Positions 8,350 through 17,598 of a DNA stretch of 64,000 bases are shown here, one piece after another (the stretch's first letter is position 1; every line of letters begins with the position of its first letter). The position numbers and the translations under genes are program-made. The notes beneath the pieces were generated by a model, which saw only the letters and a program-made list of their open reading frames with translations, searched no databases and had not been told where the DNA came from. The DNA is taken from contig NZ_LJGT01000041.1 of the NCBI RefSeq assembly GCF_001751365.1, forward strand, positions 1,543,045 through 1,607,044, given 5' to 3'. The stretch comes from Streptomyces abyssalis. Lineage in GTDB: Bacteria > Actinomycetota > Actinomycetes > Streptomycetales > Streptomycetaceae.

Positions 8350-8820
8350 TCAGAAGGTGAACGGCCCCGGCGACTGGGGCGATGTGGCGGTGCAGTTCAC
8401 CGTGATGGTGCCGAAGATCACGAGCTTCACCGACTTCGCCTCCATGACGTCGCCGGCGGCCACGGTGCCGTCCAGCGGGCCGGAGTTGACGTCGTCACCG
8501 GCGGACATCGCCGGGTTGGACTTGCCCGTGAAGGTCGCGGTGTCGCTGCCGTTCTTCGTCATGGTGAGCGTGGTCTCGACCGATCCGGCGGCCACGTCGA
8601 TCGGGGCCTTCACGGCCGAGGACGAGAGAGTGATCGTCGCGGCGGTTCCGTCCTGCGTGGCCTTGAGCGTGGCCTCGCCGGAGCCGGCGCTTCCGCAGTC
8701 GGCCGACACGGTCGCCGTCGTCGGGTCGACGGCAGCCGCGGTCGGCGCGAACGCCAAGGCGCCCACCGCGAGTACGGCCGTACCCAGTCCAGTTGCGTAC
8801 GCTGATCTGCTGCGTCCCAT
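8350..8820 (-). CDS. small secreted protein of unknown function
   Basis: 156 residues. A Sec signal is clear: MGRSRSAYATGLG, a hydrophobic core, then APTAAA before about residue 30. The mature part is Thr/Ser/Ala-rich with beta-strand character and two cysteines (ADCGSAGSG and TVNCTAT) placed to form one disulphide, suggesting a small immunoglobulin-like or beta-sandwich extracellular domain. GGAAGG lies seven bases upstream of the ATG. It appears to be transcribed alone. No specific family recognised. Confidence 0.7.
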   Translation of the reverse strand: MGRSRSAYATGLGTAVLAVGALAFAPTAAAVDPTTATVSADCGSAGSGEATLKATQDGTAATITLSSSAVKAPIDVAAGSVETTLTMTKNGSDTATFTGKSNPAMSAGDDVNSGPLDGTVAAGDVMEAKSVKLVIFGTITVNCTATSPQSPGPFTF

Positions 8821-9460
8821 GGAAATGCCTTCCGGTTGTGGGGGAGTTGCATGACCACCGCAGTCGTCGCGTCACGTCTGACGCGCGGGGACGGTGTGGG
8901 GGGGTGCGGTGCGCGCTGCGGTCTCCACGGAGGCGAACGGCCGTTGCTCAGGCCGCACTCCGGGACGCCACAGTGTCTGGCCAGTCAGTTCACGCGTTGC
9001 TAATTGATGCGCGTGATGCGGGTGAACGCAAGAGTGCCTGTGGCCGACTTCAAGCCATCTCCGCGACGCGGGGCGGGGCTTGGCGGCGGGGGCCGCAGTC
9101 CGCCCGCCCCCTGCTGCACCAGAGGGCGCCCCGGGCTACGGTCCTCTGCTCGTGGTAGCAGACAGGCGCTACATGGACGACGTCAAGAATGGACGTGGGC
9201 GCTTACGAGTAAGGATCCGCTGAGAACTCCGGGTGGCGACTTGGGAAATCGTCCGGAAAGATGTCGAGGTTCTGCACGCCTGCGCACGCCCCTCCGTCCG
9301 CCATCCGGACCGGCTTCCGTCCGGCACCCTGAACTGCCCAACGGGGCGGGGGAGTCGGGGTTACAGGGAGCGAGCGGTACGGATGGGAGTCGTACCGGTA
9401 GATGCGGGCGGTGCGCCTGAAGGCGCAACAGGCAGGGTTCTGCTCGCACGAGCCAAATGT
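8821..9460. other. 640-base region without a convincing gene, two hairpins
   Basis: Short open frames here lack ribosome sites and codon bias. The right part, just downstream of the toxin/immunity operon on the minus strand, has two hairpins: CGGTACG/CGTACCG (9375-9381 with 9391-9397) and TGCGCCT/AGGCGCA (9412-9418 with 9421-9427). The former has a nine-base loop and either could end the operon. Nothing else was recognised. Confidence 0.5.
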
Positions 9461-9853
9461 TCAGCTATCGGCTGTGTTGGGGGGCTGTTCCCGCGCAGAA
9501 GGGCGCACACCCAGGCAAGCGATGACCTTGATGGCCTCGGCGTCGAGAAACAATTGGAAGTAGAACCCGCCACGCTCCCTGTCGTCAACGTACCCAATCC
9601 GGAGTTCTTCCTCATCGAATTCTTTCAATGCGTGCATTGCCTGAGTGAAGCCGATGGAGGGTTGTTGAATTCTCCGGTTGTGTTTTTCTCTTCTGGCGTA
9701 GATGGATGCGACCCGGTTCGTATCGGTCGTTTCTTCCCAGACCGTGAATGGTGAGCCACTCGCGAGTGCTTCTGCGCAGCGGCTGGCTGGCTCGTCGCCA
9801 TGCGATACGAGCATTAGTCTGAGTTCTTCCCTGTTCACAAACCATCGCTCCAT
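9461..9853 (-). CDS. putative immunity protein for the adjacent Rhs toxin
   Basis: 130-residue acidic soluble protein without signal peptide or membrane segment and with lower GC than its surroundings. It starts 39 bases after the stop of the Rhs toxin gene on the same strand, exactly where polymorphic-toxin immunity genes lie. The sequence (for example HALKEFDEEELRIGYVDD, FYFQLFLDAEAIKVIACLG) resembles no family I can name. No strong Shine-Dalgarno is visible before the ATG at 9853, so the start is uncertain. Function is inferred from position only. Confidence 0.6.
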   Translation of the reverse strand: MERWFVNREELRLMLVSHGDEPASRCAEALASGSPFTVWEETTDTNRVASIYARREKHNRRIQQPSIGFTQAMHALKEFDEEELRIGYVDDRERGGFYFQLFLDAEAIKVIACLGVRPSAREQPPNTADS

Positions 9854-9892
9854 GAAGAGAAGTGGGAAGCGCCGTACGGAGTATTACGTCGA

Positions 9893-12800
9893 TCAAGGCC
9901 TGCGCCAAGGGCCTCTGTCTACGCTGATCTCAGCGCCAGATACAGTCCCACGTATTGCATGCTCCATCTCTTCGTAGCTCTCATGATCGGTGTCGTGGAC
10001 CTGAATATTCCTGTCTGCGGGTATTTCGGACTCCCTCATTCTCATCACAATACCGCCCGGTCCGAGTTCGTCCGCAGCATCCAGGGCCACACCCTCATAG
10101 TCGTGAGTCCAGGAGGTGAAAATACTGTCGGTATAACCGCCAGCATGTCTTCCTGGGTCATCGTGCCCGCCGCGCGGCTCCGCGCGACCGGCGAGCGCAT
10201 CGTTGTACATAGGGTGACCAGCGGGAACTCCCCGATATAGATACCCGTCCCCTGCGCTGCAGGGGGAGAGCCCGAGGACGTCAGTCCATGTGTGGGGGTT
10301 CTGGACGTAGGCCGCCGGGTTCGGCGCCGGTGCGAGCCCCAGGGGGTCCGGGGACGTGTAGCGGGCGGTCTCCGGGTCGTAGTGGCGGAAGTAGTTGTAG
10401 TGGAGGGCCGTTTCGGGGTCTTCGTACTGGCCCGGGAAGCGCAATGGCGTGTGGGCCGTGGCGTCGCTGTTGCGGGTGGTGGTGCCCCAGAGGGTGGTGC
10501 GGCTGTACCAGGCGATGTGGCCGGTTTCGTCGACGAGTTCGGTGGGGGTGCCCACCAGGTCGGTGACGATGGCGAAGAAGCGGGAGTCGTACTCGTCCTG
10601 GGTGAGGCCGTCCGTCGCCCGTGGTTTGCGTTCGAGCTGGGTGAGGGGCTTGTGGCCTTCGTGGTCCCAGGTGAGGGTGACGCCGGTGGTGGTGTCGGTC
10701 TGTTCGGCGAGGCGGGTGCCGTCCCAGGTGAAGTGGACGGCTTCGACGGGTGAACCGCTCTCGTCGAGGCGGTACTTGGCGGTGCGGCGGCCCATGGGAT
10801 CGTAGGTGTAGCGCCACCGTGTTCCGTCTGGTGTGGTGCATGAGGTGAGGCGGTCCTCGGCGTCCCACTCGTAGCGCCAGGTGTCCGGCTTGCGGGAGAG
10901 GCGGCGCTTCTGACGCAGGGTCATGCGGCCTGCGGCGTCGTGTTCGTAGCGGACGCCGCCGGCGGTGAGGATGCGGGTGCCGGTGTACTGGCGTTCGCCG
11001 CGGGCTTCGGAGCGACCTGCTCCTTCGGGCCACCTCGCCTCGGTCTGGTTGCCTGCCTGGTCGTAGGCGTAGGACTCGGTCCAGCCGTCGGCCGTGACCG
11101 TCAACGGGCGCCCGGCCGGGTCGAGTTCCATCTGCTGCCGCGTACCGGTCACGTCGTCGGTGATGGACGTGAGGTGGTTGTCGGCCCGGTAGGTGTAGTT
11201 CCGGGCGCGCAGGGTGCGGCCCGGGGTTGCGAGGGCGTGGGCGACAGGACGGCCGGCCATGTCCCAGGCGGTGGTCAGCGCGACCGGGGACGTGTCGGAG
11301 CCGAGCGCGCGGGTGAGTTCCTGGCCGAGGGCGTCGTGGGTGAAGTCCAGGCGGTGGCCGTCGGTTGTGAGCGCAGAGCGGTCCCCGGTCGTGTTGTAGG
11401 TGAGCTCCGTGAGGGCGCCGGTGGGAGTGGTTCGGGAGGCGCGGCGGCCGAGCACGTCGTATGTGAAGCGTGTCGTGCGGCCGTCGACGGTCTCGGACAG
11501 GAGCCGCCCCATCACGTCCCGTGCGAAGGCGAGCGTGGAGGTGGGGGAGGTCGCGCGTATGAGCGCGCCGGCGGCGTCGTACGCGTACTCGGTGCGGATT
11601 CCCCCCGCGTCCTTCGCCGTCACTCGGCCCAAGTCGTCGTAGGAGTAGGCGATTTCCTGCCCGAGCGGCGTGGTGCGTGATGTGACGCGGCCCAACGCGT
11701 CGTGGGTGTATGTGACTTCGCGGTCGTCGAAGTCGGACTCCGCGGTCAGATTCCCGGCGCCGTCGTAGGTGTAGTCCCAGGTGAGGCCCTGGGGGTTGTG
11801 GACCTGAGTGAGGCGGAGTTCGGCGTCGTAGCCGAAGGCGTAGCGGACACCGTCGGGCCCGGTCCGGGCGGCGAGCTTGTCGAAGTGGGTGTACTCGAAG
11901 ACCGTGGTGCCGCCGTGTGCGTCGGTTCTGCTCAGGCAGTTGCCCTCGCCGTCCCAGGTGAGGCGTTCGGTGCGGCCGTCAGGGGTGGTGCGCGCCGAGA
12001 CGCGGCCTTCCACGGTCCACACGGCGCGGGTGACCGCCCCGAGGGGGTCGGTCATGGTGGTGGGCCGGCCGAAGGCGTCACGCTCGACGGTGGCGATCCT
12101 GCCGGAGGTGTCGGTGACGGAGACCGGCAGGCCCGCGTCGTTGTTGCCGTAGGTGGCGGTCGCCCCTGACGGGTCGGTGGCGGTGGCCACGGCGCCGGTG
12201 CGGTGATGCGTGAAACGGCTGGTCGTACCGTCCGGACCCGTGACCGCGGTGCGGTTTCCCCACTCGTCGAACTCCTGGGCCCACACGGCTCCGTCGGGTC
12301 CGGTCGCGGAGACCGGGAGGTTGAGTTCGTTGTAGGCCGCCGTGACGTGGCTGCCGTCCGGGAGGTGGACGGCGGTGACGTTGCGAGCCTCGTCGTACTC
12401 GTAGCTGGTCGTCGCGCCGAGCGGGTCGGTGCGGGAGAGGAGGTTGTCGTAGCGGTCCCACTCCGAAGTGGTCGTGTGGCCAAGGGGGTCGGTCTCGGCG
12501 ACGATCTGGTGGAGGGCGTTGAGCTGGTAGACGGTGGTGGCCCCGGTGGCGTCGGTGAAGTGGGTGGTGCGCCGGACGCGGTCGTAGGACCAGCGGGAGG
12601 AGAGGTAGCCGTCCGGCCCGATCGTCTCGGTGACGCGGTTCGCCTCGTCGTAGACGTAGCGGTACGTGGAGTCGTTGCGGTCCGTCCAGGCGGTGATCCG
12701 GCCGTGCGTGTCGTAGTCGAAGACCAGGGCCTGGCCGCTCGAGTTGGTGACGTGTGTGAGGTTGCCCGTGGCGTCGTGGCCGTAGGACATCACGTCCACA

Positions 12801-14479
12801 GGGCCGTCGGGGGTGTTGAGCGTGAGACGGGTGAGGCGTCCGAGATCGGTGTGCAGGTTGACGCGGTAGCCGCCGGAGTGGACGAGCGTGGTGGGAGTGC
12901 CGTCCTCAAGGCGGGCGAGGGTGATCTCGTTGCTGTTGCGGTCCTGCCACCAGCGCAGCCAGTACCAGCCCGAGCGGTGAGCGGGGCTGTCCGCGAAGCC
13001 GCGTGTGATGCCGGTGTGCGGGTCGTCGATGCGGTAGGTGATCTCGCCGAGGGCGCCCGTGCCCTCCCAGCTCAGCGGCAGGCGCGGCCCTTCCTCCGGC
13101 ATGACCTCGTCTTCGCCGTCGGCGGCGGGAAGACGCGGGTAGTACAGGATGGAACCGTCCTCGCGTGACCACCGCACTGCGCCCCTGTCGTCGACTTCGA
13201 GGCGTTCGTCGAGCGTGGAGGCCCAGGAGGGGCCGAAGAACTGGCCGTAGCGGTATGTCGACAGATGCGTCCGGGTGATCAGCAGCGGCAGCACGCCGGG
13301 AAGGGCCAGGTCCGTCTGGGGCAGCATCATCTCGCCGCTGGCCACGTCGACCGGGTCCGTCTTGCAGACCCTGTTCTGACCGTCGCGGCCGGTCAGCCGC
13401 AGATCCGACCCTGACTTGTCCATGGAGTCGGGCTTCACATGGCTGGAACCGCCGTCCGGTCCACCGCCGTTGGGCCCCCGGCCGTCGTTGCGGGAGTTGA
13501 TGCCTTTGAGGTCGTCGACGATGGAGTCTTCGTTGCGTTTGTGGTTCTTGGAGGTGGTGCGGATGGCGCGGGTCATGCCGTCGGATATGTGGTCGCGCAG
13601 GGCGGGGCCTGCCTTCTTGGCGGCTTTGACGCCGGAGTCGATGAGGGCGTCGAAGGGGGCGGTGAAGGCGTCCTTGCCGCGGACGCGGCCGTGGCTGGAG
13701 TCGGCACGGTCGAGCTTGGACAGGGCGCCGGAGTCCATTTTCGAGCCGAGGCTTGCGAGGCTGGTGGCGGCGGTGTCGTGTTCGTCGTGGTCGACCTTGA
13801 CCTTGCCGGTCTTGCCGGGTCCGGAGCCGAAACCGGCCGATCCGGGTGCGGAGTTGAGCTGGGTGGCGTCCTTGCCCTTGGGCGGTCCGTCGCCGCCGGG
13901 CAGGCCGAGTGCTTCGGAGCCGAGCTCGACGAGGAGGTCGGCGGCCTTGCTCTCCAGCTTGGCCACGACGGGCTCGGTCAGTTTCGCGACGAGCTCCTCG
14001 ACGATCGCCTCGGAGGCTTCCTTGATGGCGCGGCGGATGGCCTCCCGGCAGGCGGCGCTCGCGGCGGCGCCGCCCAGGGCGGACAGGCCGCCGGTGAAGA
14101 CGGCGGCGGCCAGCGAGATGCCGACGGCGGCGGCCATGACGCCGAGTTCGATCTCGGCTTTGCGTTTCATTCCTTCGATGAGCCCGGCGATGACGTCCAT
14201 GGCGTCGGCGAAGGTGCGGGAGACGTCGGCGACGTCCTGGAGGTGTTTGGTCTTGACTTTGCCCCAGTGTGCTTCGAGGGCGTCGGCGGCGGCGCCTTCG
14301 CCGGAGGAGAGCAGCCGCTGGATCGCGCGGTGGGCCTCTGCTCCGTGGTCCTCGATGTCGTCGGCGAACTCGCGCAGGCCGGTGGCCATTTCGCGGTAGT
14401 CGTCCTCGTCCACGTTCGGGAAACTGATCCCGATGTAGTCCAGGACCTCGTCCGCCCATTCCGGCAGCGTGTAACCCAC
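9893..14479 (-). CDS. Rhs-repeat polymorphic toxin with T7SS-type N-terminus and ADP-ribosyltransferase-like tip
   Basis: 1528 residues. Residues about 1-130 are a helical WXG-like export region (LPEWADEVLDYIG, ALEAHWGKV) followed by a glycine/alanine hydrophobic stretch. Near residue 370 the DUF6531-type opening (DPVDVASGEMMLPQTDLALP) leads into some thirty Rhs/YD repeats (YDALGR-, TYDGAGNL-like) closing with the core end LRFPGQYEDPETALHYNYFR and TSPDPLGLAP near 1370-1400. The variable tip from about 1413 has YRG, later SIFTSWT, then EEMEHAIRG, matching the R-S-E order of ADP-ribosyltransferases. The GTG at 14479 follows GGGGAG with normal spacing; the open frame extends further but is not coding. 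It is followed by a likely immunity gene. Confidence 0.85.
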   Translation of the reverse strand: MGYTLPEWADEVLDYIGISFPNVDEDDYREMATGLREFADDIEDHGAEAHRAIQRLLSSGEGAAADALEAHWGKVKTKHLQDVADVSRTFADAMDVIAGLIEGMKRKAEIELGVMAAAVGISLAAAVFTGGLSALGGAAASAACREAIRRAIKEASEAIVEELVAKLTEPVVAKLESKAADLLVELGSEALGLPGGDGPPKGKDATQLNSAPGSAGFGSGPGKTGKVKVDHDEHDTAATSLASLGSKMDSGALSKLDRADSSHGRVRGKDAFTAPFDALIDSGVKAAKKAGPALRDHISDGMTRAIRTTSKNHKRNEDSIVDDLKGINSRNDGRGPNGGGPDGGSSHVKPDSMDKSGSDLRLTGRDGQNRVCKTDPVDVASGEMMLPQTDLALPGVLPLLITRTHLSTYRYGQFFGPSWASTLDERLEVDDRGAVRWSREDGSILYYPRLPAADGEDEVMPEEGPRLPLSWEGTGALGEITYRIDDPHTGITRGFADSPAHRSGWYWLRWWQDRNSNEITLARLEDGTPTTLVHSGGYRVNLHTDLGRLTRLTLNTPDGPVDVMSYGHDATGNLTHVTNSSGQALVFDYDTHGRITAWTDRNDSTYRYVYDEANRVTETIGPDGYLSSRWSYDRVRRTTHFTDATGATTVYQLNALHQIVAETDPLGHTTTSEWDRYDNLLSRTDPLGATTSYEYDEARNVTAVHLPDGSHVTAAYNELNLPVSATGPDGAVWAQEFDEWGNRTAVTGPDGTTSRFTHHRTGAVATATDPSGATATYGNNDAGLPVSVTDTSGRIATVERDAFGRPTTMTDPLGAVTRAVWTVEGRVSARTTPDGRTERLTWDGEGNCLSRTDAHGGTTVFEYTHFDKLAARTGPDGVRYAFGYDAELRLTQVHNPQGLTWDYTYDGAGNLTAESDFDDREVTYTHDALGRVTSRTTPLGQEIAYSYDDLGRVTAKDAGGIRTEYAYDAAGALIRATSPTSTLAFARDVMGRLLSETVDGRTTRFTYDVLGRRASRTTPTGALTELTYNTTGDRSALTTDGHRLDFTHDALGQELTRALGSDTSPVALTTAWDMAGRPVAHALATPGRTLRARNYTYRADNHLTSITDDVTGTRQQMELDPAGRPLTVTADGWTESYAYDQAGNQTEARWPEGAGRSEARGERQYTGTRILTAGGVRYEHDAAGRMTLRQKRRLSRKPDTWRYEWDAEDRLTSCTTPDGTRWRYTYDPMGRRTAKYRLDESGSPVEAVHFTWDGTRLAEQTDTTTGVTLTWDHEGHKPLTQLERKPRATDGLTQDEYDSRFFAIVTDLVGTPTELVDETGHIAWYSRTTLWGTTTRNSDATAHTPLRFPGQYEDPETALHYNYFRHYDPETARYTSPDPLGLAPAPNPAAYVQNPHTWTDVLGLSPCSAGDGYLYRGVPAGHPMYNDALAGRAEPRGGHDDPGRHAGGYTDSIFTSWTHDYEGVALDAADELGPGGIVMRMRESEIPADRNIQVHDTDHESYEEMEHAIRGTVSGAEISVDRGPWRRP

Positions 14480-14768
14480 CGTCAACTCCCCCGTGTGCCC
14501 CGTGACTTCGCGCCCTCCCCAGGGCACTTGTCCGCCAGAATGCCACAGTGAACTCGGCGGAGCACGGCGATAATCGGACCCTCGCGGAACAGAACACGAG
14601 GTCAGCGGTGTACCCGCCCGTGCTGCAGCCGACTGGCACCGGCCGTTGCACGGGGACGTACGCGATGTCCGGGGTGAACTCCTCCTCCAGGCCGATGAGT
14701 TCGGCCGCCCGCGGCCGTCTGTCTCTGCGGAGCCCTCGGCCGAGGGCCGGCCGTCTGAGGAGGCAGAG

Positions 14769-15260
14769 ATGAGCGAGAACCCCACCAACGACATGACCGC
14801 GCCCCGGCCGGCAGGAGCCGGCACGGCCCCGAGCCCCCTCCGGTCGCGGATCACCGCGCAGCCGGTCTGGCGGCTCGGTGTTCTCGTCGCCGTGGCCGGT
14901 GCCGCGGTCACCGAGGTGTTCGCGCTGGGTGCGCGCGGACTCGGCGTTCCCATGGAGGCCGCCTCCCCGGGCGCCGCGGCCGCCCAGGAGATTCCGCTCT
15001 TCGGCTTCGCGTTCGGAGTCCTCTTCAACTCCGTCGTGGGCATCGTCCTCGCGGTGGCCCTGGCCAGATGGGCGAAGCGGCCCGCACGGATCTTCCTGGT
15101 CACGACGGTCGTACTCACCGCGCTGTCGCTGATCCCGCCGGCACTCGCCCCGCACACCGCGGTCTTGACGCAGGTCGTGCTGGCTCTCTCCCACCTGGTG
15201 GCGGCTGCCGTCATCATCCCGCCGCTGACGCTCCGGCTGAAGCACGCCGAGGGGCGTTGA
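14769..15260 (+). CDS. DUF6069-like four-helix membrane protein
   Basis: 163 residues with four hydrophobic segments (around residues 38-58, 80-102, 110-130 and 135-155) and short hydrophilic ends. Spacing and the motif PLFGFAFGVLFNSVVGIVLA resemble the small actinobacterial DUF6069 membrane proteins, whose role is unknown. The ATG at 14769 follows AGGAGG; the longer frame from 14646 is not supported. It stands divergent from the Rhs toxin gene and has no evident partner. Confidence 0.65.
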   Translation: MSENPTNDMTAPRPAGAGTAPSPLRSRITAQPVWRLGVLVAVAGAAVTEVFALGARGLGVPMEAASPGAAAAQEIPLFGFAFGVLFNSVVGIVLAVALARWAKRPARIFLVTTVVLTALSLIPPALAPHTAVLTQVVLALSHLVAAAVIIPPLTLRLKHAEGR

Positions 15261-15511
15261 GGCGGCGGCGCGCGACGTCGCTCCGCGGTGGCCTTCCTGC
15301 GGTCCGCAGGCGCCTCTCAGTCCGAAGCCGCTTGCGGAACCGTTCAGATGAGCTCCCGAAGTGAGCAGACCGCCGCGGAACGACTCCTCGTACGCCGAGC
15401 GAACGTGGAGCATCCGAATTCGGTAACTTCCGTCACATCCTCGGTCCTACGGTGTATGGGCGCCCACACGGGGCACTCCGGCGTTCCGTAGCAACGAAGG
15501 AGTGTGTCCCC

Positions 15512-15751
15512 GTGGTCATCGGCATCGTCGTGGTCTGCGTCGTCCTGGCCGTACTCGCCTTCCTGCTGCCGCGGTTCTCGCACCGTCCGCAGCGTGGGGC
15601 GCAGCGCTCTCTGGGGGCCGGGACCCAGGTGGCGGGCAAGGCACCCGGGAAGTCCGGCCGCCTGCTCAGCAAGCCGTTCCGCAGCAGTTCGCGTGCTGTG
15701 GGCAAGAGCGGGCGTGCCGGCCGCCGGGCCCGCCGCCGTATGCCCTTCTGA
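15512..15751 (+). CDS. small single-pass membrane protein with basic tail (DUF6411-like)
   Basis: 79 residues from a GTG preceded by GAAGGAG. The first 19 residues are a strong transmembrane helix (VVIGIVVVCVVLAVLAFLL); the rest is very basic and Ser/Gly-rich, ending GRRARRRMPF. This resembles short actinobacterial membrane proteins of unknown role placed alone. An in-frame ATG at 15452 would add a poor N-terminus without a ribosome site. Confidence 0.6.
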   Translation: MVIGIVVVCVVLAVLAFLLPRFSHRPQRGAQRSLGAGTQVAGKAPGKSGRLLSKPFRSSSRAVGKSGRAGRRARRRMPF

Positions 15752-15892
15752 TACGCCGCCCGGCGCCCGTCGGAACCTCGTGCCCGGCCCCTGCCCCGGG
15801 ATCGGGACCGGACCCGGACCCCGGCCCGCCCCCGTGTGCGGGGTGGGGCCCGCCGGATTACGGTCGTCGGAGGCGGCGATGAGCATGAACGC

Positions 15893-16330
15893 GTGAAGAC
15901 ATCGATACCGGCACGGCTCGCCCGGCTGTGCGCGTTGATCCTCGGCACCGGTTTCGTGGTCGTCGGCGTCATGCGGTTCGTACCGCTGTCCGGGCTGCCC
16001 GGCTGGGAAACCGCCGAGCCCCTGCACGGCACGCTGCATCTGGCCTCCGGGCTGCTGTGGCTCGCCGCGGGCCTGTGGGCGCCGCGGGGGTGGGGAGCCG
16101 CGCGGGCCGATCTGTCGCTCGGGCTCTTCTGGCTGCTGCTGGGAGTGTTCGGCAACCTGTCGCTGCTGGACTGGGCGGAACCGTTGTCCTTCGACGACAA
16201 CAAGGTGCACCTCGCCGTCGGCATCCTGGCGACGGCGGCCGGCTGCGCCGCACACATCGATGACCGCCGCGCCCGTCGCCGGCCCGGTCGCGCCGACGGC
16301 GGATCCGGCAGCAGAGAGGACCGGGAATGA
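15893..16330 (+). CDS. DUF4383-type membrane protein, possibly coupled to a five-codon leader
   Basis: 145 residues with four membrane segments; it begins RLARLCALILGTGFVVVGVM and has LHGTLHLASGLLWLAAGLW in the middle, features of DUF4383-type proteins. The GTG at 15893 has no Shine-Dalgarno of its own. Instead GGAGG at 15869 serves a tiny frame ATG-AGC-ATG-AAC-GCG-TGA (15879-15896) whose stop overlaps the GTG, so translation probably restarts there. Its stop overlaps the start of the next gene as ATGA. Confidence 0.65.
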   Translation: MKTSIPARLARLCALILGTGFVVVGVMRFVPLSGLPGWETAEPLHGTLHLASGLLWLAAGLWAPRGWGAARADLSLGLFWLLLGVFGNLSLLDWAEPLSFDDNKVHLAVGILATAAGCAAHIDDRRARRRPGRADGGSGSREDRE

Positions 16331-16698
16331 GCAACATGGACCGCCTGGAGCGGATCGCTGCGGAACTGCCGGAGGCGGAGCGCGTCGACATCGAGCAGTG
16401 GGGCGACCATCCGACCTTCCGCGTACGCGGGAAGAACTTCGTCTTCTGCGACGGAGAGGCCCAGCATCTCTCGCTCAAGCTGACACGGGAGGAGGCCGCG
16501 GCCGTCGTGGCGACGGACCCCGACGCCGAAGCGGCCGGTTACGGGCTGGGCCGACACGGGTGGATCGCCGTCACCCTCGCTCCGGACGCCGACGCGGAGC
16601 GCTGGCAGCAGGTCACGGAGTGGGTCCGTACGTCGTACGCACTCGTCGCGCCGAAGAAGCTGGCACGCGTGGTCCTCGAGGAGGACGGCACGCTCTGA
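16327..16698 (+). CDS. MmcQ/YjbR family protein
   Basis: 123 residues matching the single-domain MmcQ/YjbR fold: HPTFRVRGKNFVFCDGE, then LSLKLTREEAAAVV, and C-terminal GWIAVTLAPDADAERWQQV with WVRTSYALVAPKKLA. Family members are small cytosolic proteins annotated as DNA-binding-like, function unproven. ATGA overlap with the preceding membrane protein gene indicates an operon. Confidence 0.85.
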   Translation: MSNMDRLERIAAELPEAERVDIEQWGDHPTFRVRGKNFVFCDGEAQHLSLKLTREEAAAVVATDPDAEAAGYGLGRHGWIAVTLAPDADAERWQQVTEWVRTSYALVAPKKLARVVLEEDGTL

Positions 16699-16791
16699 CG
16701 TCCGGGGCCGGGGAATCAGGAAGGCGGCCGACCGCGTTCGGCCAGCAGCCGCTGCACCGCCTGCCCGCCTCGCGCACAGGAGACGTCTCCC

Positions 16792-17523
16792 ATGTCAGCC
16801 ACGTCAGTCATGTCAGAGCTGGAGACCGATGAGATCGATGCCGTCGTGTTCGACGTGCTCGGCACGCTCGTCGACGAGCCCGCCGGTATCCGCGCCGGCA
16901 TCCGCCGACTCGGCCCGTCGCTCGAAGAGGCCAGGACCGAAGAGCTCTTGTCCCTGTGGCATCAGCACATCGACCGCGAACAACGCCGCATCCTCGACGG
17001 CGTACGTTCCTACGTACCCGGCGACGTTCTGGACCGCGAAGCCGCCCAGCTTGTCGCGGACGCGGCCGGAGTCGGCGATGCGGCCGCCGTGGCGACGCTG
17101 GCCCGCTCGGGCCGCCGGCTTCCGCCGTGGCCCGACACCGTGCCGGGGCTCGCCCGGCTTGCCGAACGGTTCCCGCTGATCGGGCTCTCCAACGCGAGCC
17201 GGACCGCGCTGCTGGAACTCAACGCCCACGCCGGATTGCGCTGGCACCAGGTCCTGTCCGCCGAGGACGTCCGGACGTACAAGCCGGACCCGGCGGTCTA
17301 CCAGCTGGCCGTCACCGTCTCCGGACGACCGCCCGAGCGGCTGCTGATGGCCGCCGCCCATGCGTGGGACCTGCGCGCGGCGCAGGAACTCGGCCTGCGC
17401 ACCGCCTACGTGGCCCGCCCCGTCGGTGACCCGCCCCTGCCCTCGGACCGGTTCGACGTGCATGCCGAGGACGTGGCCGACCTGGCCCGGCAACTGGGCG
17501 ATGCCCAGGGCCTGTCCGGCTGA
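16792..17523 (+). CDS. HAD superfamily hydrolase, haloacid dehalogenase type II-like
   Basis: 243 residues. Motif I is VVFDVLGTLVD near residue 20 with the nucleophilic Asp, motif II is IGLSNASR near 135, motif III is the Lys of DVRTYKPDPAVYQLA near 164, and motif IV is MAAAHAWDLRAAQELG near 185. That set and the helical cap match type II haloacid dehalogenases, although such annotations often cover general phosphatases. The ATG at 16792 has a close second ATG at 16810. Transcribed with the genes before it or alone; spacing is about 90 bases. Confidence 0.85.
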   Translation: MSATSVMSELETDEIDAVVFDVLGTLVDEPAGIRAGIRRLGPSLEEARTEELLSLWHQHIDREQRRILDGVRSYVPGDVLDREAAQLVADAAGVGDAAAVATLARSGRRLPPWPDTVPGLARLAERFPLIGLSNASRTALLELNAHAGLRWHQVLSAEDVRTYKPDPAVYQLAVTVSGRPPERLLMAAAHAWDLRAAQELGLRTAYVARPVGDPPLPSDRFDVHAEDVADLARQLGDAQGLSG

Positions 17524-17598
17524 TCCCTCGGTCCGTCACGGCCGGCACCGCCTCTTATCCGATTGCCGCCGGCCGGCCAAGTCGGATAGGAAGCCTGC

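Noticed and set aside
12906..15413. 835-codon minus-strand frame beside the Rhs gene
   Set aside because: Arg-rich shadow of the Rhs N-terminal coding region.
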